Shown: positions 1 through 9,978 of the stretch, in pieces
Position numbering within the stretch: the first letter of the stretch is position 1
Layout: every line of letters begins with the position of its first letter
Source: Pseudomonas orientalis
GTDB taxonomy: Bacteria > Pseudomonadota > Gammaproteobacteria > Pseudomonadales > Pseudomonadaceae
Direction of reading: 5' to 3'
Assembly: GCF_022807995.1 (NCBI RefSeq)
Contig: NZ_CP094351.1
Span: 1,147,001-1,211,000 of the forward strand
Length of the DNA: 64,000 nucleotides
Notes under the pieces: generated by a model
What the model saw: the letters and a program-made list of their open reading frames with translations, nothing else
What the model was told of the DNA's origin: nothing
Databases searched by the model: none
Made by a program: the position numbers and the translations under genes

Positions 1-1
1 G

Positions 2-325
2 AACGTGGCGAAAAACACCGGCTCGCTGTCGGCGGTGTATGACTTCGGCAGTATCCTGGGCGGTGATCAACTGCGCGTCGGCGCCGGCGCGCGTTATGTC
101 GGTGAGCGGGCAGGGGACGCGGCCAACAGTTTCGAACTGCCGAGTTATACCGTGGCTGATGTGTTCGCCAGCTATGACACCCGACTTGACGGGCAGAAGG
201 TCAAGTTCCAGCTCAACGTGAAGAACCTGTTTGACCGCACCTATTACACCTCTTCGGTGAATACGCAGTTCGTGTCTATTGGCGATGCGCGGCAGGTATC
301 GGTGTCCAGCACCCTGACGTTCTGA
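2..325 (+). CDS. TonB-dependent siderophore receptor, C-terminal fragment cut by window edge
   Basis: The reading frame is open from the left edge of the window, so only the last 107 codons are seen. They encode the final outer-membrane beta strands of a ferric-siderophore receptor: a GARYVGER segment, the LNVKNLFDRTYY motif that marks the C-terminal end of this family, and a terminal phenylalanine (TLTF) as required for barrel insertion by the BAM machinery. The substrate cannot be told from this part. No FecI/FecR genes follow it; the next 100 bases are repeat remnants and an insertion sequence. Family assignment is firm, specificity is unknown. Confidence 0.9.
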   Translation, partial: NVAKNTGSLSAVYDFGSILGGDQLRVGAGARYVGERAGDAANSFELPSYTVADVFASYDTRLDGQKVKFQLNVKNLFDRTYYTSSVNTQFVSIGDARQVSVSSTLTF

Positions 326-340
326 CTGCGGTTCGCTTTG

Positions 341-358
341 TGTGGGAGGGGCTTGCCC
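341..358. repeat. REP (type A) half, used as MITE target
   Basis: This is the left part of the common GGGAGGGGCTTGCCC palindrome. It breaks off exactly where a MITE end begins at 359. The last ten bases, GGGCTTGCCC, are the same decamer (on the other strand) that is duplicated around the complete MITE at 43158-43313. Confidence 0.7.
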
Positions 359-393
359 TGATGCCAGTCAGTTAAGCGAACGAAATGCTTAAA
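359..393. mobile_element. MITE remnant (solo terminal repeat)
   Basis: Bases 359-376 match the 18-bp terminal repeat of the complete MITE at 43158 in 17 of 18 positions (TGATGCCAGTCAGTTAAG here). The sequence after it, TTAAGC-N9-GCTTAA, looks like the two inner ends joined after loss of the middle and of the outer right end. The right copy of the target site is not present, so this is a decayed or deleted element. Confidence 0.6.
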
Positions 394-407
394 GCAGCGA
401 GGATCAA

Positions 408-422
408 ATGTGGGAGGGGGCT
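408..422. repeat. REPIN (type A), left part, split by IS
   Basis: This is the left edge of a type A REPIN. Joining it to base 1672 onward restores an ordinary GGGAGGGGGCTTGCCCCC palindrome. GCT at 420-422 is repeated at 1669-1671, giving the 3-bp target duplication of the insertion sequence. Confidence 0.85.
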
Positions 423-460
423 TGATCTGGTCCAGTAATTTTGGACATTCTTATCGGTTT

Positions 461-1599
<1,139 letters not shown>

Positions 1600-1668
1600 C
1601 TGTACACCTCAGGTTTGGGCGCCATCATAGCGCCCTATTGATGTGTCCAATTTCATTAGGCCAGATCA

Positions 1669-1749
1669 GCTTGCCCCCGATGACGGTGTGTCAGCAAACA
1701 CTAATGTTGGTTGACACACCGCTATCGGGGGCAAGCCCCCTCCCACATT
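1669..1749. repeat. REPIN (type A), right part, split by IS
   Basis: This contains the remaining arm GCTTGCCCCCGAT, the variable spacer, and the complete inverted arm ending CCCCCTCCCACATT. It begins with the GCT target duplication of the adjoining insertion sequence. Confidence 0.85.
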
Positions 1750-1803
1750 GACACCTGAGCTGTTAGCGTTGCGGGCATTCGATGCTTATGGAAAACGCGA
1801 CTG

Positions 1804-3261
1804 ATGCATTTTGCAAAATGGTTACACACCAGCACCCTGCTGGTCGGCTTGAGCTTCTTACTGGGCGGCTGCGCCAGCGTTTCGCAGACCTCCACCCCCG
1901 CGACTCTCGACAAGCTGCTGGCCGATCCGGCGCTGCAAGGCGCCACGGTCTCGCTGATGGTGCGTGACGCCCGCAGCGGCAGCACGCTCTACCAGCACAA
2001 TCCGCGCACACGCTTGGTGCCCGCGTCCAACCTCAAACTGCTGACCACCGCCGCAGCGATGGATGTGCTGGGGCCGCAATACCGCTTCGCCACGCAGCTG
2101 TTGAGCGACGGCATCCGCCAGGGCGATCGCCTGACCGGCAATCTCTATCTGCGCGGCCTGGGGGATCCGACCCTTCAGTACGCCGACTATCAGGCGCTGG
2201 CGGCGCAATTGGCCAGCCAGGGTGTACGTCAGGTGCAGGGCGACCTGGTGTTCGACGACACCTGGTTCGATGCCGAACGCCTGGGTATCGATTGGTCCCA
2301 TGACGATGAAACCACCTACTACGGCGCGCAGATTTCCGCGCTGACGGTGTCGCCCAATACGGACTTTGATGCCGGCAGCGTGTTGGTCACCGCCAAGGCG
2401 CCGGTGCGGGTTGGCCAGCCTGTCAGCGTCGACATCTTTCCGCCTACCGACTACCTGCAACTGAGCAACCGCGCCGTCAGCGGGCCGGGCAACAGCTACG
2501 GGATCAATCGCCGCCATGGCACCAACCTGTTGCAGCTCAGCGGCGCAGTGACCCCGGGACGGCAGAGCCAGCAACTGGTCAGCGTCTGGGAGCCGACGCA
2601 ACTGGTGGCCAATCTGTTTGAACACGCCTTGGCGCAACAAGGCATTACGGTGCAGGGGCGGCGAGTGATGGGCGGGGCGAGCCCTGCGGTGGTGACGCTG
2701 CTGGCCGAGCACCAATCTGCGCCGTTGCAGGCGTTGATCGTGCCGCTGCTCAAGCTCTCGAACAACAACATGTCCGAAGCCTTGCTCAAGGCCATGGGGC
2801 GTCAAACCGCCAACAGCGGCACGGCAGCGGCGGGCGCGGAAGCCGTGGCCGAGTTTCTCAAACGCCAGGGGCTGGACGCCACCACGCTCAGTCAGGTCGA
2901 CGGCTCCGGCCTGTCGCGGCGCAACCTGGTGTCGTCGCAAACCCTTACCGACCTGCTGCTGGCCGCCGGCAAACAGCCGTGGTTCAACGCTTGGTACAAC
3001 GCGCTGCCGGTTGCCGGAAACACGCACCGCATGACCGGTGGCAGCCTCGGTTATCGTCTGCGCGGCACCCCGGCCGAAAATAATCTGCACGCCAAGACCG
3101 GCTCCATGGCCGGCGTTTCGTCATTGAGCGGCTACGTCACCGACGCCCACGGGCGCAGGCTGGTGTTCTCGATGCTGACCAACAACTACGTGGTGGCCGG
3201 TGCGCAGGTCAAAGCGCTGGAAGACCGCATGGCAGTGGCGCTGTCGCGCTGGGACGAATGA
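1804..3261 (+). CDS. dacB: D-alanyl-D-alanine carboxypeptidase/endopeptidase, PBP4 type
   Basis: This 485-residue peptidase of family S13 trims or cleaves peptidoglycan cross-links in the periplasm. The three penicilloyl-transferase motifs are present: S75-N-L-K78 (SxxK), S319-N-N321 (SxN) and K431-T-G433 (KTG). The N-terminus is a lipoprotein signal with lipobox LLGGC and lipidation at C23; serine follows at +3, so outer-membrane retention is predicted. Classical E. coli PBP4 is a soluble periplasmic protein, so a lipid anchor is noteworthy. The gene converges on hmgR with a single base between the stop codons and no room for a terminator. Confidence 0.93.
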   Translation: MHFAKWLHTSTLLVGLSFLLGGCASVSQTSTPATLDKLLADPALQGATVSLMVRDARSGSTLYQHNPRTRLVPASNLKLLTTAAAMDVLGPQYRFATQLLSDGIRQGDRLTGNLYLRGLGDPTLQYADYQALAAQLASQGVRQVQGDLVFDDTWFDAERLGIDWSHDDETTYYGAQISALTVSPNTDFDAGSVLVTAKAPVRVGQPVSVDIFPPTDYLQLSNRAVSGPGNSYGINRRHGTNLLQLSGAVTPGRQSQQLVSVWEPTQLVANLFEHALAQQGITVQGRRVMGGASPAVVTLLAEHQSAPLQALIVPLLKLSNNNMSEALLKAMGRQTANSGTAAAGAEAVAEFLKRQGLDATTLSQVDGSGLSRRNLVSSQTLTDLLLAAGKQPWFNAWYNALPVAGNTHRMTGGSLGYRLRGTPAENNLHAKTGSMAGVSSLSGYVTDAHGRRLVFSMLTNNYVVAGAQVKALEDRMAVALSRWDE

Positions 3262-3262
3262 T

Positions 3263-4042
3263 TCAAGGCTGATAGCCCATGCGCCAACTCACGGCCCGGG
3301 TCGCCGCCAGCAAATGCTGCGCCGCCGGGCCTTCTTCATCGGCGTGGAACAGCGAGGTGGGGCCGACCACCGTCATCACCGCCGCCACATGCCCGGTCGC
3401 GTTGAATACGGGCGCTGACAGCGCATCCACGCCGGGCATCAGCAAGCCATGCACAAAATGCAGGCCACGGCTGCGGATCTGTTCGCAGAGGGTGGCGTAG
3501 GGCGCATCGTCCGCCAGGGCGTGGGCGGTACCGGCCTGGATCTCGCGTTCACGCAATTCCACGGTCTCGCGCGACGGCAGGTAGGCGCTGAATACCAGGC
3601 CAGTGGATGAACTGAGCAGCGGCAGGACTGAACCCAGCTGTGTCACCACGGTGACGGCGCGCACCGCCGGCTCGATCTGCACCACGGTCGCCCCCTGGTT
3701 GCCCCACACCGCCAGAAAGCAGGTTTCATTCAACTCATCGCGCAGTTCCGCCAGCGGCATTGCGCCGACCTTCAACACATCCATGCTGCCCAACGCAGCC
3801 AGGCCCACACGCAATGCTTCGCGGCCCAGGCCGTAGTGGTTGGTGGCGGGGTTCTGTTCGGCAAAGCCCGATGCGATCAGCGCCTGCAAGTAGCGGTGGA
3901 CCTTGCTCGCCGGCATCTGCACATGCTCGGCCAGGCGCGACAACGAGGTGGACGGCGACAGTTGCGCCAGGGCCTTGAGGATATCGGTGCCCACCTCGGC
4001 CGAGCGGACTTTCTGTTTACCGGTGTCGCGGGGCTTTTCCAT
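3263..4042 (-). CDS. hmgR: IclR-family regulator of the homogentisate operon
   Basis: This 259-residue IclR-type regulator has a winged helix at about residues 15-75 (LSRLAEHVQMPASKVHRYLQAL) and an effector-binding IclR domain from about 90 to 255. It is divergent from hmgA with a 117-base spacer. In P. putida the IclR-type gene in this position, HmgR, represses hmgABC until homogentisate binds. The same role is inferred here from sequence type and position. A perfect TTACG-N5-CGTAA dyad in the spacer is a candidate operator. Confidence 0.88.
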   Translation of the reverse strand: MEKPRDTGKQKVRSAEVGTDILKALAQLSPSTSLSRLAEHVQMPASKVHRYLQALIASGFAEQNPATNHYGLGREALRVGLAALGSMDVLKVGAMPLAELRDELNETCFLAVWGNQGATVVQIEPAVRAVTVVTQLGSVLPLLSSSTGLVFSAYLPSRETVELREREIQAGTAHALADDAPYATLCEQIRSRGLHFVHGLLMPGVDALSAPVFNATGHVAAVMTVVGPTSLFHADEEGPAAQHLLAATRAVSWRMGYQP

Positions 4043-4105
4043 GGGGGAGCGAGAATCCGAAAGATAAGTGGCGTCTTTATAGCTTGACGCTTCCTGGCGA
4101 TCAAA

Positions 4106-4120
4106 TTACGTTATGCGTAA
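4106..4120. promoter_or_regulatory. Candidate HmgR operator
   Basis: TTACGTTATGCGTAA is a perfect 5-5-5 inverted repeat in the hmgR/hmgA spacer, 39 bases before the hmgA start. A third TTACG half-site follows at 4125-4129. The location suits repression of hmgA, possibly with autoregulation. Binding is inferred from position only. Confidence 0.5.
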
Positions 4121-4159
4121 CTGGATTACGACAAAAACAACTGACCCAGAGGATGCTCC

Positions 4160-5443
4160 ATGAACCTCGACTACCTGTCGGGCTTTGGCAATGAATTTGC
4201 CAGCGAAGCCTTGCCTGGCGCGCTGCCCGTTGGCCAGAACTCGCCGCAGAAAGCGCCCTACGGGCTGTACACCGAACTGTTCTCCGGCACCGCCTTTACC
4301 ATGGCGCGCAGTGAAGCACGGCGTACCTGGCTGTACCGCATCCAGCCATCGGCCAATCATCCCGCCTTCACCAAGCTGGGGCGGCAATTGGCCGGTGGGC
4401 CCCTGGGCGCGGTGACGCCGAACCGGTTGCGTTGGAACCCGTTGGAAATCCCCGGTGAGCCGACTGACTTTGTCGACGGTCTTGCAGGGATGGTCGTCAA
4501 TTGCGGGTCGGAAAAACCCGCAGGGATCAGCATCTACCACTACCGCGCCAATCGCTCGATGGAGCGGGTGTTTTTCAATGCCGACGGCGAACTGTTGATC
4601 GTGCCTGAACAGGGCCGTTTACGTATCGCCACTGAGCTGGGCGTGCTGGAAGTCGAGCCGTTGGAGATCGTGGTACTGCCGCGCGGGCTCAAATTTCGCG
4701 TCGAACTGCTCGACGCCCAGGCACGCGGTTATGTCGCCGAAAACCACGGCGCGCCGCTGCGCCTGCCGGACCTTGGCCCGATTGGCAGCAACGGCCTGGC
4801 CAACCCGCGCGACTTCCTCACGCCGGTCGCCCGTTACGAAGACCTCAAGCAACCGACCCCTCTGGTACAGAAATTTCTCGGCGAGCTGTGGGCCTGCGAG
4901 CTCGACCATTCGCCGCTCAACGTGGTCGCCTGGCACGGCAACAACGTGCCATACAAATACGACCTGCGCCGCTTCAACACCCTCGGCACGGTGAGCTTCG
5001 ACCACCCTGACCCGTCGATCTTTACCGTGCTGACCTCGCCCACCAGCGTGCATGGCCTGGCCAACCTCGACTTCGTGATCTTCCCGCCGCGCTGGATGGT
5101 GGCCGAGAACACCTTCCGGCCGCCGTGGTTCCACCGCAACCTGATGAACGAATACATGGGCCTGATCCAGGGCGCCTACGACGCCAAGGCCGAGGGCTTC
5201 CTGCCCGGCGGTGCATCCCTGCACAGTTGCATGAGCGCCCACGGCCCGGATGGCGAAACCTGCACCCGGGCGATCAATGCCGAGCTGGCACCGCACAAGA
5301 TCGATAACACCATGGCCTTCATGTTCGAGACCAGCCAAGTGCTGCGGCCGACACAGTTCGCCTTGCAATGCCCGCAATTGCAGCCCTCTTACGACGCGTG
5401 CTGGGCCGCGCTGCCCGCCACCTTCAACCCGAATCGGAGATAA
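4160..5443 (+). CDS. hmgA: Homogentisate 1,2-dioxygenase
   Basis: This 427-residue cytosolic Fe(II) dioxygenase opens the homogentisate ring to give maleylacetoacetate, the committed step of tyrosine and phenylalanine breakdown. The iron ligands can be placed at H325 (PPWFHRN), E331 (MNEYMG) and H361 (SAHGPD), inside the highly conserved cupin core. Length is normal. It is the first gene of hmgA-fahA-maiA; the stop at 5443 is five bases from the fahA start, so the two are translated together. Loss of this enzyme in pseudomonads gives brown pyomelanin. Confidence 0.97.
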   Translation: MNLDYLSGFGNEFASEALPGALPVGQNSPQKAPYGLYTELFSGTAFTMARSEARRTWLYRIQPSANHPAFTKLGRQLAGGPLGAVTPNRLRWNPLEIPGEPTDFVDGLAGMVVNCGSEKPAGISIYHYRANRSMERVFFNADGELLIVPEQGRLRIATELGVLEVEPLEIVVLPRGLKFRVELLDAQARGYVAENHGAPLRLPDLGPIGSNGLANPRDFLTPVARYEDLKQPTPLVQKFLGELWACELDHSPLNVVAWHGNNVPYKYDLRRFNTLGTVSFDHPDPSIFTVLTSPTSVHGLANLDFVIFPPRWMVAENTFRPPWFHRNLMNEYMGLIQGAYDAKAEGFLPGGASLHSCMSAHGPDGETCTRAINAELAPHKIDNTMAFMFETSQVLRPTQFALQCPQLQPSYDACWAALPATFNPNRR

Positions 5444-5448
5444 CCCCC

Positions 5449-6735
5449 ATGACTCAACCAACGCAGACCCGCAGCTGGGTGGCCTCAGCCAATGGTCACG
5501 CGGACTTCCCCCTGCAAAACCTGCCGCTGGGGGTGTTCAGCATCAATGGCTCGGCGCCGCGCAGTGGCGTTGCGATTGGCGACGCGATTCTCGACCTGCA
5601 CGCGGCGCTGGATGAGTTTGACGGTGAAGCGCGGCGAGCAGTGGAAGCAACTGCCGGTGGCCAACTGAACGCTTTTTTCGAGCTCGGTCGCGGTCCTCGG
5701 GTGGCGTTGCGCGAGCGCCTGCTGGAACTGCTGGCCGAAGGCAGCACTCTGCAAACCCGTGAAGCGCAAGTGCTGCACCGCACCGCTGACTGCCAGATGC
5801 ACCTGCCGGCCAGGATCAATGACTACACCGACTTCTACGTCGGTATTGAACACGCGCAGAACGTCGGCAAGCTGTTCCGTCCCGACAACCCGCTGTTGCC
5901 CAACTACAAGTACGTGCCGATTGGCTATCACGGCCGTGCCTCGACCATTCGCCCATCGGGCACCGAGGTGCGTCGTCCCAAAGGACAGACCTTGCCCGCC
6001 GGCCAGTCCGAGCCGACGTTCGGCCCCTGCGCACGCCTGGACTATGAGTTGGAACTGGGTATCTGGATCGGTCAGGGCAATGCCATGGGCGACTCAATCG
6101 CCATTGGCGATGCGGCCGAACATATTGCCGGTTTCTGCCTGCTCAACGACTGGTCGGCGCGGGATATCCAGGCCTGGGAATACCAGCCGCTCGGGCCGTT
6201 CCTGTCCAAGAGTTTCATCACCAGTATCTCGCCGTGGGTGGTCACGGCCGAAGCGCTGGAGCCATTTCGCAAGGCGCAACCGCCGCGTCCCGAAGGCGAT
6301 CCGCAGCCGCTGCCGTACCTGCTGGACGTTCGCGATCAGAAGGCCGGCGCCTTCGATATCGAATTGGAAGTGCTGCTGACCACCGCCTCGATGCGTGAAC
6401 AGAACCTGCCGGCCCATCGCCTGACCTTGAGCAATACCCAGCATATGTACTGGACCGTGGCGCAAATGGTGGCGCACCACAGCGTCAACGGATGCCAGTT
6501 GCAGGCCGGTGACCTGTTTGGTTCGGGCACCTTGTCCGGTCCGCAGCCTGGGCAGTTCGGGAGCCTGCTGGAGATCACCGAGGGCGGCAAAAAGCCGATC
6601 GAGTTGGCTTCCGGTGAGGTGCGCAAATTCCTTGAAGACGGCGATGAAATCATCCTGCGCGCCCGCTGCAAGCGTGAAGGTTTCGCCTCCATCGGTTTCG
6701 GTGAGTGCCGCGGCACTGTGATTGCGGCACGCTGA
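5449..6735 (+). CDS. fahA: Fumarylacetoacetase
   Basis: This 428-residue hydrolase splits fumarylacetoacetate into fumarate and acetoacetate, ending the homogentisate pathway. It has the FAA N-terminal domain (about 1-115) and the FAH catalytic domain, with DYTDFYVGIEHAQNVGKLFR, YHGRAST and LNDWSARDIQAWEYQPLGPF motifs that build the metal and substrate sites. The start at 5449 is preferred over an in-frame ATG at 5368, because the latter lies inside hmgA and a GGAGA ribosome site sits just before 5449. Confidence 0.96.
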   Translation: MTQPTQTRSWVASANGHADFPLQNLPLGVFSINGSAPRSGVAIGDAILDLHAALDEFDGEARRAVEATAGGQLNAFFELGRGPRVALRERLLELLAEGSTLQTREAQVLHRTADCQMHLPARINDYTDFYVGIEHAQNVGKLFRPDNPLLPNYKYVPIGYHGRASTIRPSGTEVRRPKGQTLPAGQSEPTFGPCARLDYELELGIWIGQGNAMGDSIAIGDAAEHIAGFCLLNDWSARDIQAWEYQPLGPFLSKSFITSISPWVVTAEALEPFRKAQPPRPEGDPQPLPYLLDVRDQKAGAFDIELEVLLTTASMREQNLPAHRLTLSNTQHMYWTVAQMVAHHSVNGCQLQAGDLFGSGTLSGPQPGQFGSLLEITEGGKKPIELASGEVRKFLEDGDEIILRARCKREGFASIGFGECRGTVIAAR

Positions 6736-6747
6736 GAGGGCAGGGTC

Positions 6748-7383
6748 ATGGAACTGTATACGTACTACCGTTCTACCGCGTCATACCGGGTGCGCATCGC
6801 GCTGGCGCTCAAGGGCCTGGATTTCACCGCAGTGCCGGTCAATCTGCTGGTGCCGGCCGGAGGGGCCAATCGCCAGCCCGAATACCTGGCGATCAATCCG
6901 CAAGGGCGCGTGCCGGCCTTGCGCGACGATGAGGGTGCGTTGTTGATTCAATCCCAGGCGATCATCGAGTACCTGGAGGAATGTTATCCACAGGTACCGC
7001 TGCTCTCCAAGGACCTGACCGCCCGCGCCCATGAACGCGCGGTGGCCTCGATCATCGCCTGTGATATTCACCCGTTGCACAACTCCAGCACCCAGAACCT
7101 GTTGCGCCAGTGGGGACACGATGAAGCGCAACTGCTTGAGTGGATCGGGCACTGGATCAGCCAGGGCCTGGGCGCGGTGGAGCAGTTGATTGGCGACACA
7201 GGATTCTGCTTTGGCGAGCAGCCGGGCTTGGCGGACGTGTTTCTGATTCCCCAGTTGTATGCCGCCGAACGTTTCAAGGTGCCGCTGGGTGCGTACCCGC
7301 GCATTGAGCGAGTGGCGGCGTTGGCTACCCAGCATCCAGCCTTCGTGCAGGCCCACCCCGCCAACCAGCCTGACACCCCATAG
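6748..7383 (+). CDS. maiA: Maleylacetoacetate isomerase (zeta-class GST fold)
   Basis: This 211-residue protein converts maleylacetoacetate to fumarylacetoacetate using glutathione. The thioredoxin-like N-terminal domain carries STASYRVRIALALKG, the zeta-class active-site region, and the GSH-binding QSQAIIEYLEE. The helical C-terminal domain has the FCFGEQPGLADVFLIPQ motif. It follows fahA by 12 bases with a GAGGG ribosome site. A REPIN follows its stop and separates it from the transporter gene. Confidence 0.95.
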   Translation: MELYTYYRSTASYRVRIALALKGLDFTAVPVNLLVPAGGANRQPEYLAINPQGRVPALRDDEGALLIQSQAIIEYLEECYPQVPLLSKDLTARAHERAVASIIACDIHPLHNSSTQNLLRQWGHDEAQLLEWIGHWISQGLGAVEQLIGDTGFCFGEQPGLADVFLIPQLYAAERFKVPLGAYPRIERVAALATQHPAFVQAHPANQPDTP

Positions 7384-7406
7384 CGCTCAAAACTGCATAG
7401 ATCCAA

Positions 7407-7498
7407 ATGAGGGAGGGGGCTTGCCCCCGATTGCGGTGTATCAGCAATAAATTTGCAACTGACACACCGCTATCGGGGGCAAGCCCCCTCCCACATTT
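7407..7498. repeat. REPIN (type A)
   Basis: Two inverted GGGAGGGGGCTTGCCCCC-type arms flank a variable spacer with TGTATCAG and CTGACACACC. It occupies the maiA/MFS spacer and may limit read-through. Confidence 0.9.
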
Positions 7499-7535
7499 GA
7501 TCGTGCCAACCTAATAAAAATAAAGGTACCTTGCG

Positions 7536-8900
7536 ATGCACAATCAGATTGCCAGCTTCCGCGCAGCACTCGACGCCCGTCCGGTGTCGCGCTACCAGTG
7601 GCTGATCCTTGTGTTGCTGGCATTGCTGCTGGTGACCGACGGCTACGACGCCCAAGTGCTGGGCTATGTCGTGCCGGCCCTGGCCAGGGACTGGGGCCTG
7701 GAAAAAGCCGCGTTCGGGCCGGTGTTCAGTGCCAACCTGTTTGGTCTGACTCTGGGCTCGCTGCTGGTGACGCCGCTGGCGGACCGCTTCGGCGTGCGAC
7801 GCATCCTGCTGGGCTGTGTGTTGATCTACGCCAGCCTCACCGTGCTGATGGTGTTTGCAAGTTCATTGACCACGTTGATGGCCGCGCGCTTTATCTGCGG
7901 CATCGGCATGGGCGGCGCAATGCCCAGCGCCATGGCCCTGATGTCGGAATACTCGCCGCCACGCATGCGTACCTTGATGGTGACTCTGGCCGCCTGCGGC
8001 TTCTCGTTCGGCGGCGCGGCGGGTGGTTTCGTGGCGGCCGGGTTCATCGACGGTTTTGGTTGGCAGGCGGTGTTTCTGGCGGGTGGGGTGACGCCGTTGC
8101 TGCTGTTCCCGTTCCTGCTGTGGTTGCTGCCCGAGTCCCTGCCTCGTTTGCTGCGCGATGCGCCGCCCTACCTGCGTTTGCGCAAAGTTACCGCGCGCAT
8201 GTTGCCCGATTGGCAACCGCCGCCTGCCAGCGAAGCCGAAAATCGCCAGGAGCAGGGCAGCCAACTGACGGTGCTGGAGCTGTTTCGCAATGGCTACGCA
8301 CGCCCGACGTTGCTGATCTGGGCGACCTTTTTCGTCAGCCTGATCCTGCTGTACTTCATGATCAGTTGGTTGCCTTCGCTGCTGCTCGAGAGCGGGCTGG
8401 CGCTGAACCAGGCCAATCTGGTGACTTCAATGTTCCTGTTCGCCGGCACCTTGGGCGCCGTCCTCATGGCCTGGTTTGCCGACCGCCTGAAAAGCAAGGT
8501 GCGACTGCTGTCCGGGGTGCTGGCGGCGGCTTCGGCGTGCACAGTGTTACTGGGCCTGAATCATGACAATCCAGGCTACCTGGTGGCCTGTGTGTTCGCT
8601 GCCGGGTTCTGCATCATCGGCGGGCAACTGACCCTCAATGCGTTCGCCAGCAATTTCTACCCGGCGCACGTGCGCGCCACCGGCACAGGCTGGGCGCTGG
8701 GCGTAGGGCGTTTCGGATCGATTCTGGGGCCGTTGTTCGGCAGCCTGTTGCTGGCGATGCATATCCCGGTGCAGCAGATTTTCTTTTTCTGCGCGATTCC
8801 TGCGGTGATTGCAGCATTGCTGATTATCCAGGTGCGCTCGCCGGGACCCACTAAACCGAACCCCCCATTGTCTGGCGATATTCTCAATCGCTCACTGTAG
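7536..8900 (+). CDS. MFS transporter, aromatic acid:H+ symporter type
   Basis: This 454-residue protein has about 12 membrane segments in the inner membrane. The first helix carries DGYDAQVLGYVVPALA, the D-G-Y/F-D signature of the AAHS family (PcaK, BenK), and the loop after helix 2 has the MFS motif DRFGVRR. Its place after hmgA-fahA-maiA suggests uptake of an aromatic acid feeding homogentisate, but the substrate is not shown. The stop codon TAG at 8898-8900 lies in the first bases of a type B REP (CTGTAGGAG), so the present C-terminus was set by REP insertion. Confidence 0.85.
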   Translation: MHNQIASFRAALDARPVSRYQWLILVLLALLLVTDGYDAQVLGYVVPALARDWGLEKAAFGPVFSANLFGLTLGSLLVTPLADRFGVRRILLGCVLIYASLTVLMVFASSLTTLMAARFICGIGMGGAMPSAMALMSEYSPPRMRTLMVTLAACGFSFGGAAGGFVAAGFIDGFGWQAVFLAGGVTPLLLFPFLLWLLPESLPRLLRDAPPYLRLRKVTARMLPDWQPPPASEAENRQEQGSQLTVLELFRNGYARPTLLIWATFFVSLILLYFMISWLPSLLLESGLALNQANLVTSMFLFAGTLGAVLMAWFADRLKSKVRLLSGVLAAASACTVLLGLNHDNPGYLVACVFAAGFCIIGGQLTLNAFASNFYPAHVRATGTGWALGVGRFGSILGPLFGSLLLAMHIPVQQIFFFCAIPAVIAALLIIQVRSPGPTKPNPPLSGDILNRSL

Positions 8901-8920
8901 GAGCGAGCTTGCTCGCGAAA
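8897..8920. repeat. REP (type B), single arm
   Basis: GTAGGAGCGAGCTTGCTCGC with the usual AAAAACGTTAACGATAACGCG tail in shortened form, but without the inverted partner arm. It supplies the stop codon of the MFS gene. Confidence 0.85.
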
Positions 8921-8987
8921 AACGTTAACGATAACGCGGGCATCCTGGTTAAACGGGGTGTCCTGGGTTTTACAGTTGGGAGTTGGG

Positions 8988-9791
8988 TCAATGCACCACT
9001 GAATTGGGCGGCAGATGGCCGAGGCGCTCGGTCAGGCGCAGGCGCTGGATCGGGTCTTCGCTGAGCATCAATGCGTGTTCCAGGTCAAAGCGCTCGGCGC
9101 TCGGGCAGTCCAGGCGCTGATACAGGCTGGCGCGTGCCAGGTAATCGGCGGCGCTGGCATTGCCCAGTTCCAGCACGCGCTCGGCATCCACCAGGGCGGC
9201 CAGGGGCTCGTCGTTGGCCAGGTAGAGCTGGCGAAGATTACGTGACAGCCGCTGCAGGATCGCGCGAGGCTCGGCGGTATGCAGGTGCTCGGCCTGCAAC
9301 TTAAGATTCGGCCCGTATTGGCGATGCAGCAGTTCGCGACAGTCGTTGGGATACAGGCGTCGGCCACCACAGGGGTCCAGCAGGTGATCGGCACCGGGCA
9401 TCCGCAACAGAAAGTGGCCGGGGAAATTCACCCCGACCATGGGGATGTCCAGGCGTCGCGCCAGCTCCAGGGCGATCAGACCCATGGCCAAGGGTTGCCC
9501 GCGCTTGCGCTGCAACACCTTGTCCAGCAAGGCGGCGGCGGGGCGCAACGGTGTGAAATCATCCTGGGCAAACCCCAGGTCATTCATGCGCCGCAGCAAC
9601 GGTTGCCCCAGCTCATCGGCCGGCAGCAGCGGCATGCCCAGGTTGACCTGCTGTTGCAACAGGCTGAATTCCTGCAGGATCAGCAACGGCTGCACGGCGG
9701 CGTCGTGTTCGGCAGCCACCCACAGCGCGGCTTCGAACAGCGCAGGGGGCGAACGCTCCAGGCAGGCGAAAAAAGCTGTGCGGGGATTCAT
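8988..9791 (-). CDS. SirB1-family protein (transglutaminase-like plus TPR)
   Basis: This 267-residue protein matches the SirB1/YchA family. A transglutaminase-like fold covers about residues 35-165, with KRGQPLAMGLIALELARRL, GVNFPGHFLLR and LLDPCGGR. A tetratricopeptide-type helical tail follows (about 190-265). The thiol of the true transglutaminase triad is not evident in the usual place, so enzymatic activity is doubtful, as in the family generally. It is divergent from the dehydrogenase gene at 9979. The function is not established; cytosolic location is inferred from the lack of signal or membrane segments. Confidence 0.8.
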   Translation of the reverse strand: MNPRTAFFACLERSPPALFEAALWVAAEHDAAVQPLLILQEFSLLQQQVNLGMPLLPADELGQPLLRRMNDLGFAQDDFTPLRPAAALLDKVLQRKRGQPLAMGLIALELARRLDIPMVGVNFPGHFLLRMPGADHLLDPCGGRRLYPNDCRELLHRQYGPNLKLQAEHLHTAEPRAILQRLSRNLRQLYLANDEPLAALVDAERVLELGNASAADYLARASLYQRLDCPSAERFDLEHALMLSEDPIQRLRLTERLGHLPPNSVVH

Positions 9792-9978
9792 TGCATTCTC
9801 CGGCGGATGCTCTCGTTTTAGCCTTGCTGTGAATTTTCGTCCAGCATCTTGAGAAATATCCCACTCACTTATGTCGCAGATCTCACAAAATCGGGCGGCT
9901 TATTCCAGCGCAATCCAGCACTTTTCTGCCGCAAGCCTATACTTGGGCCACTACCAGAAGTGATTCGGGAGCACGACG

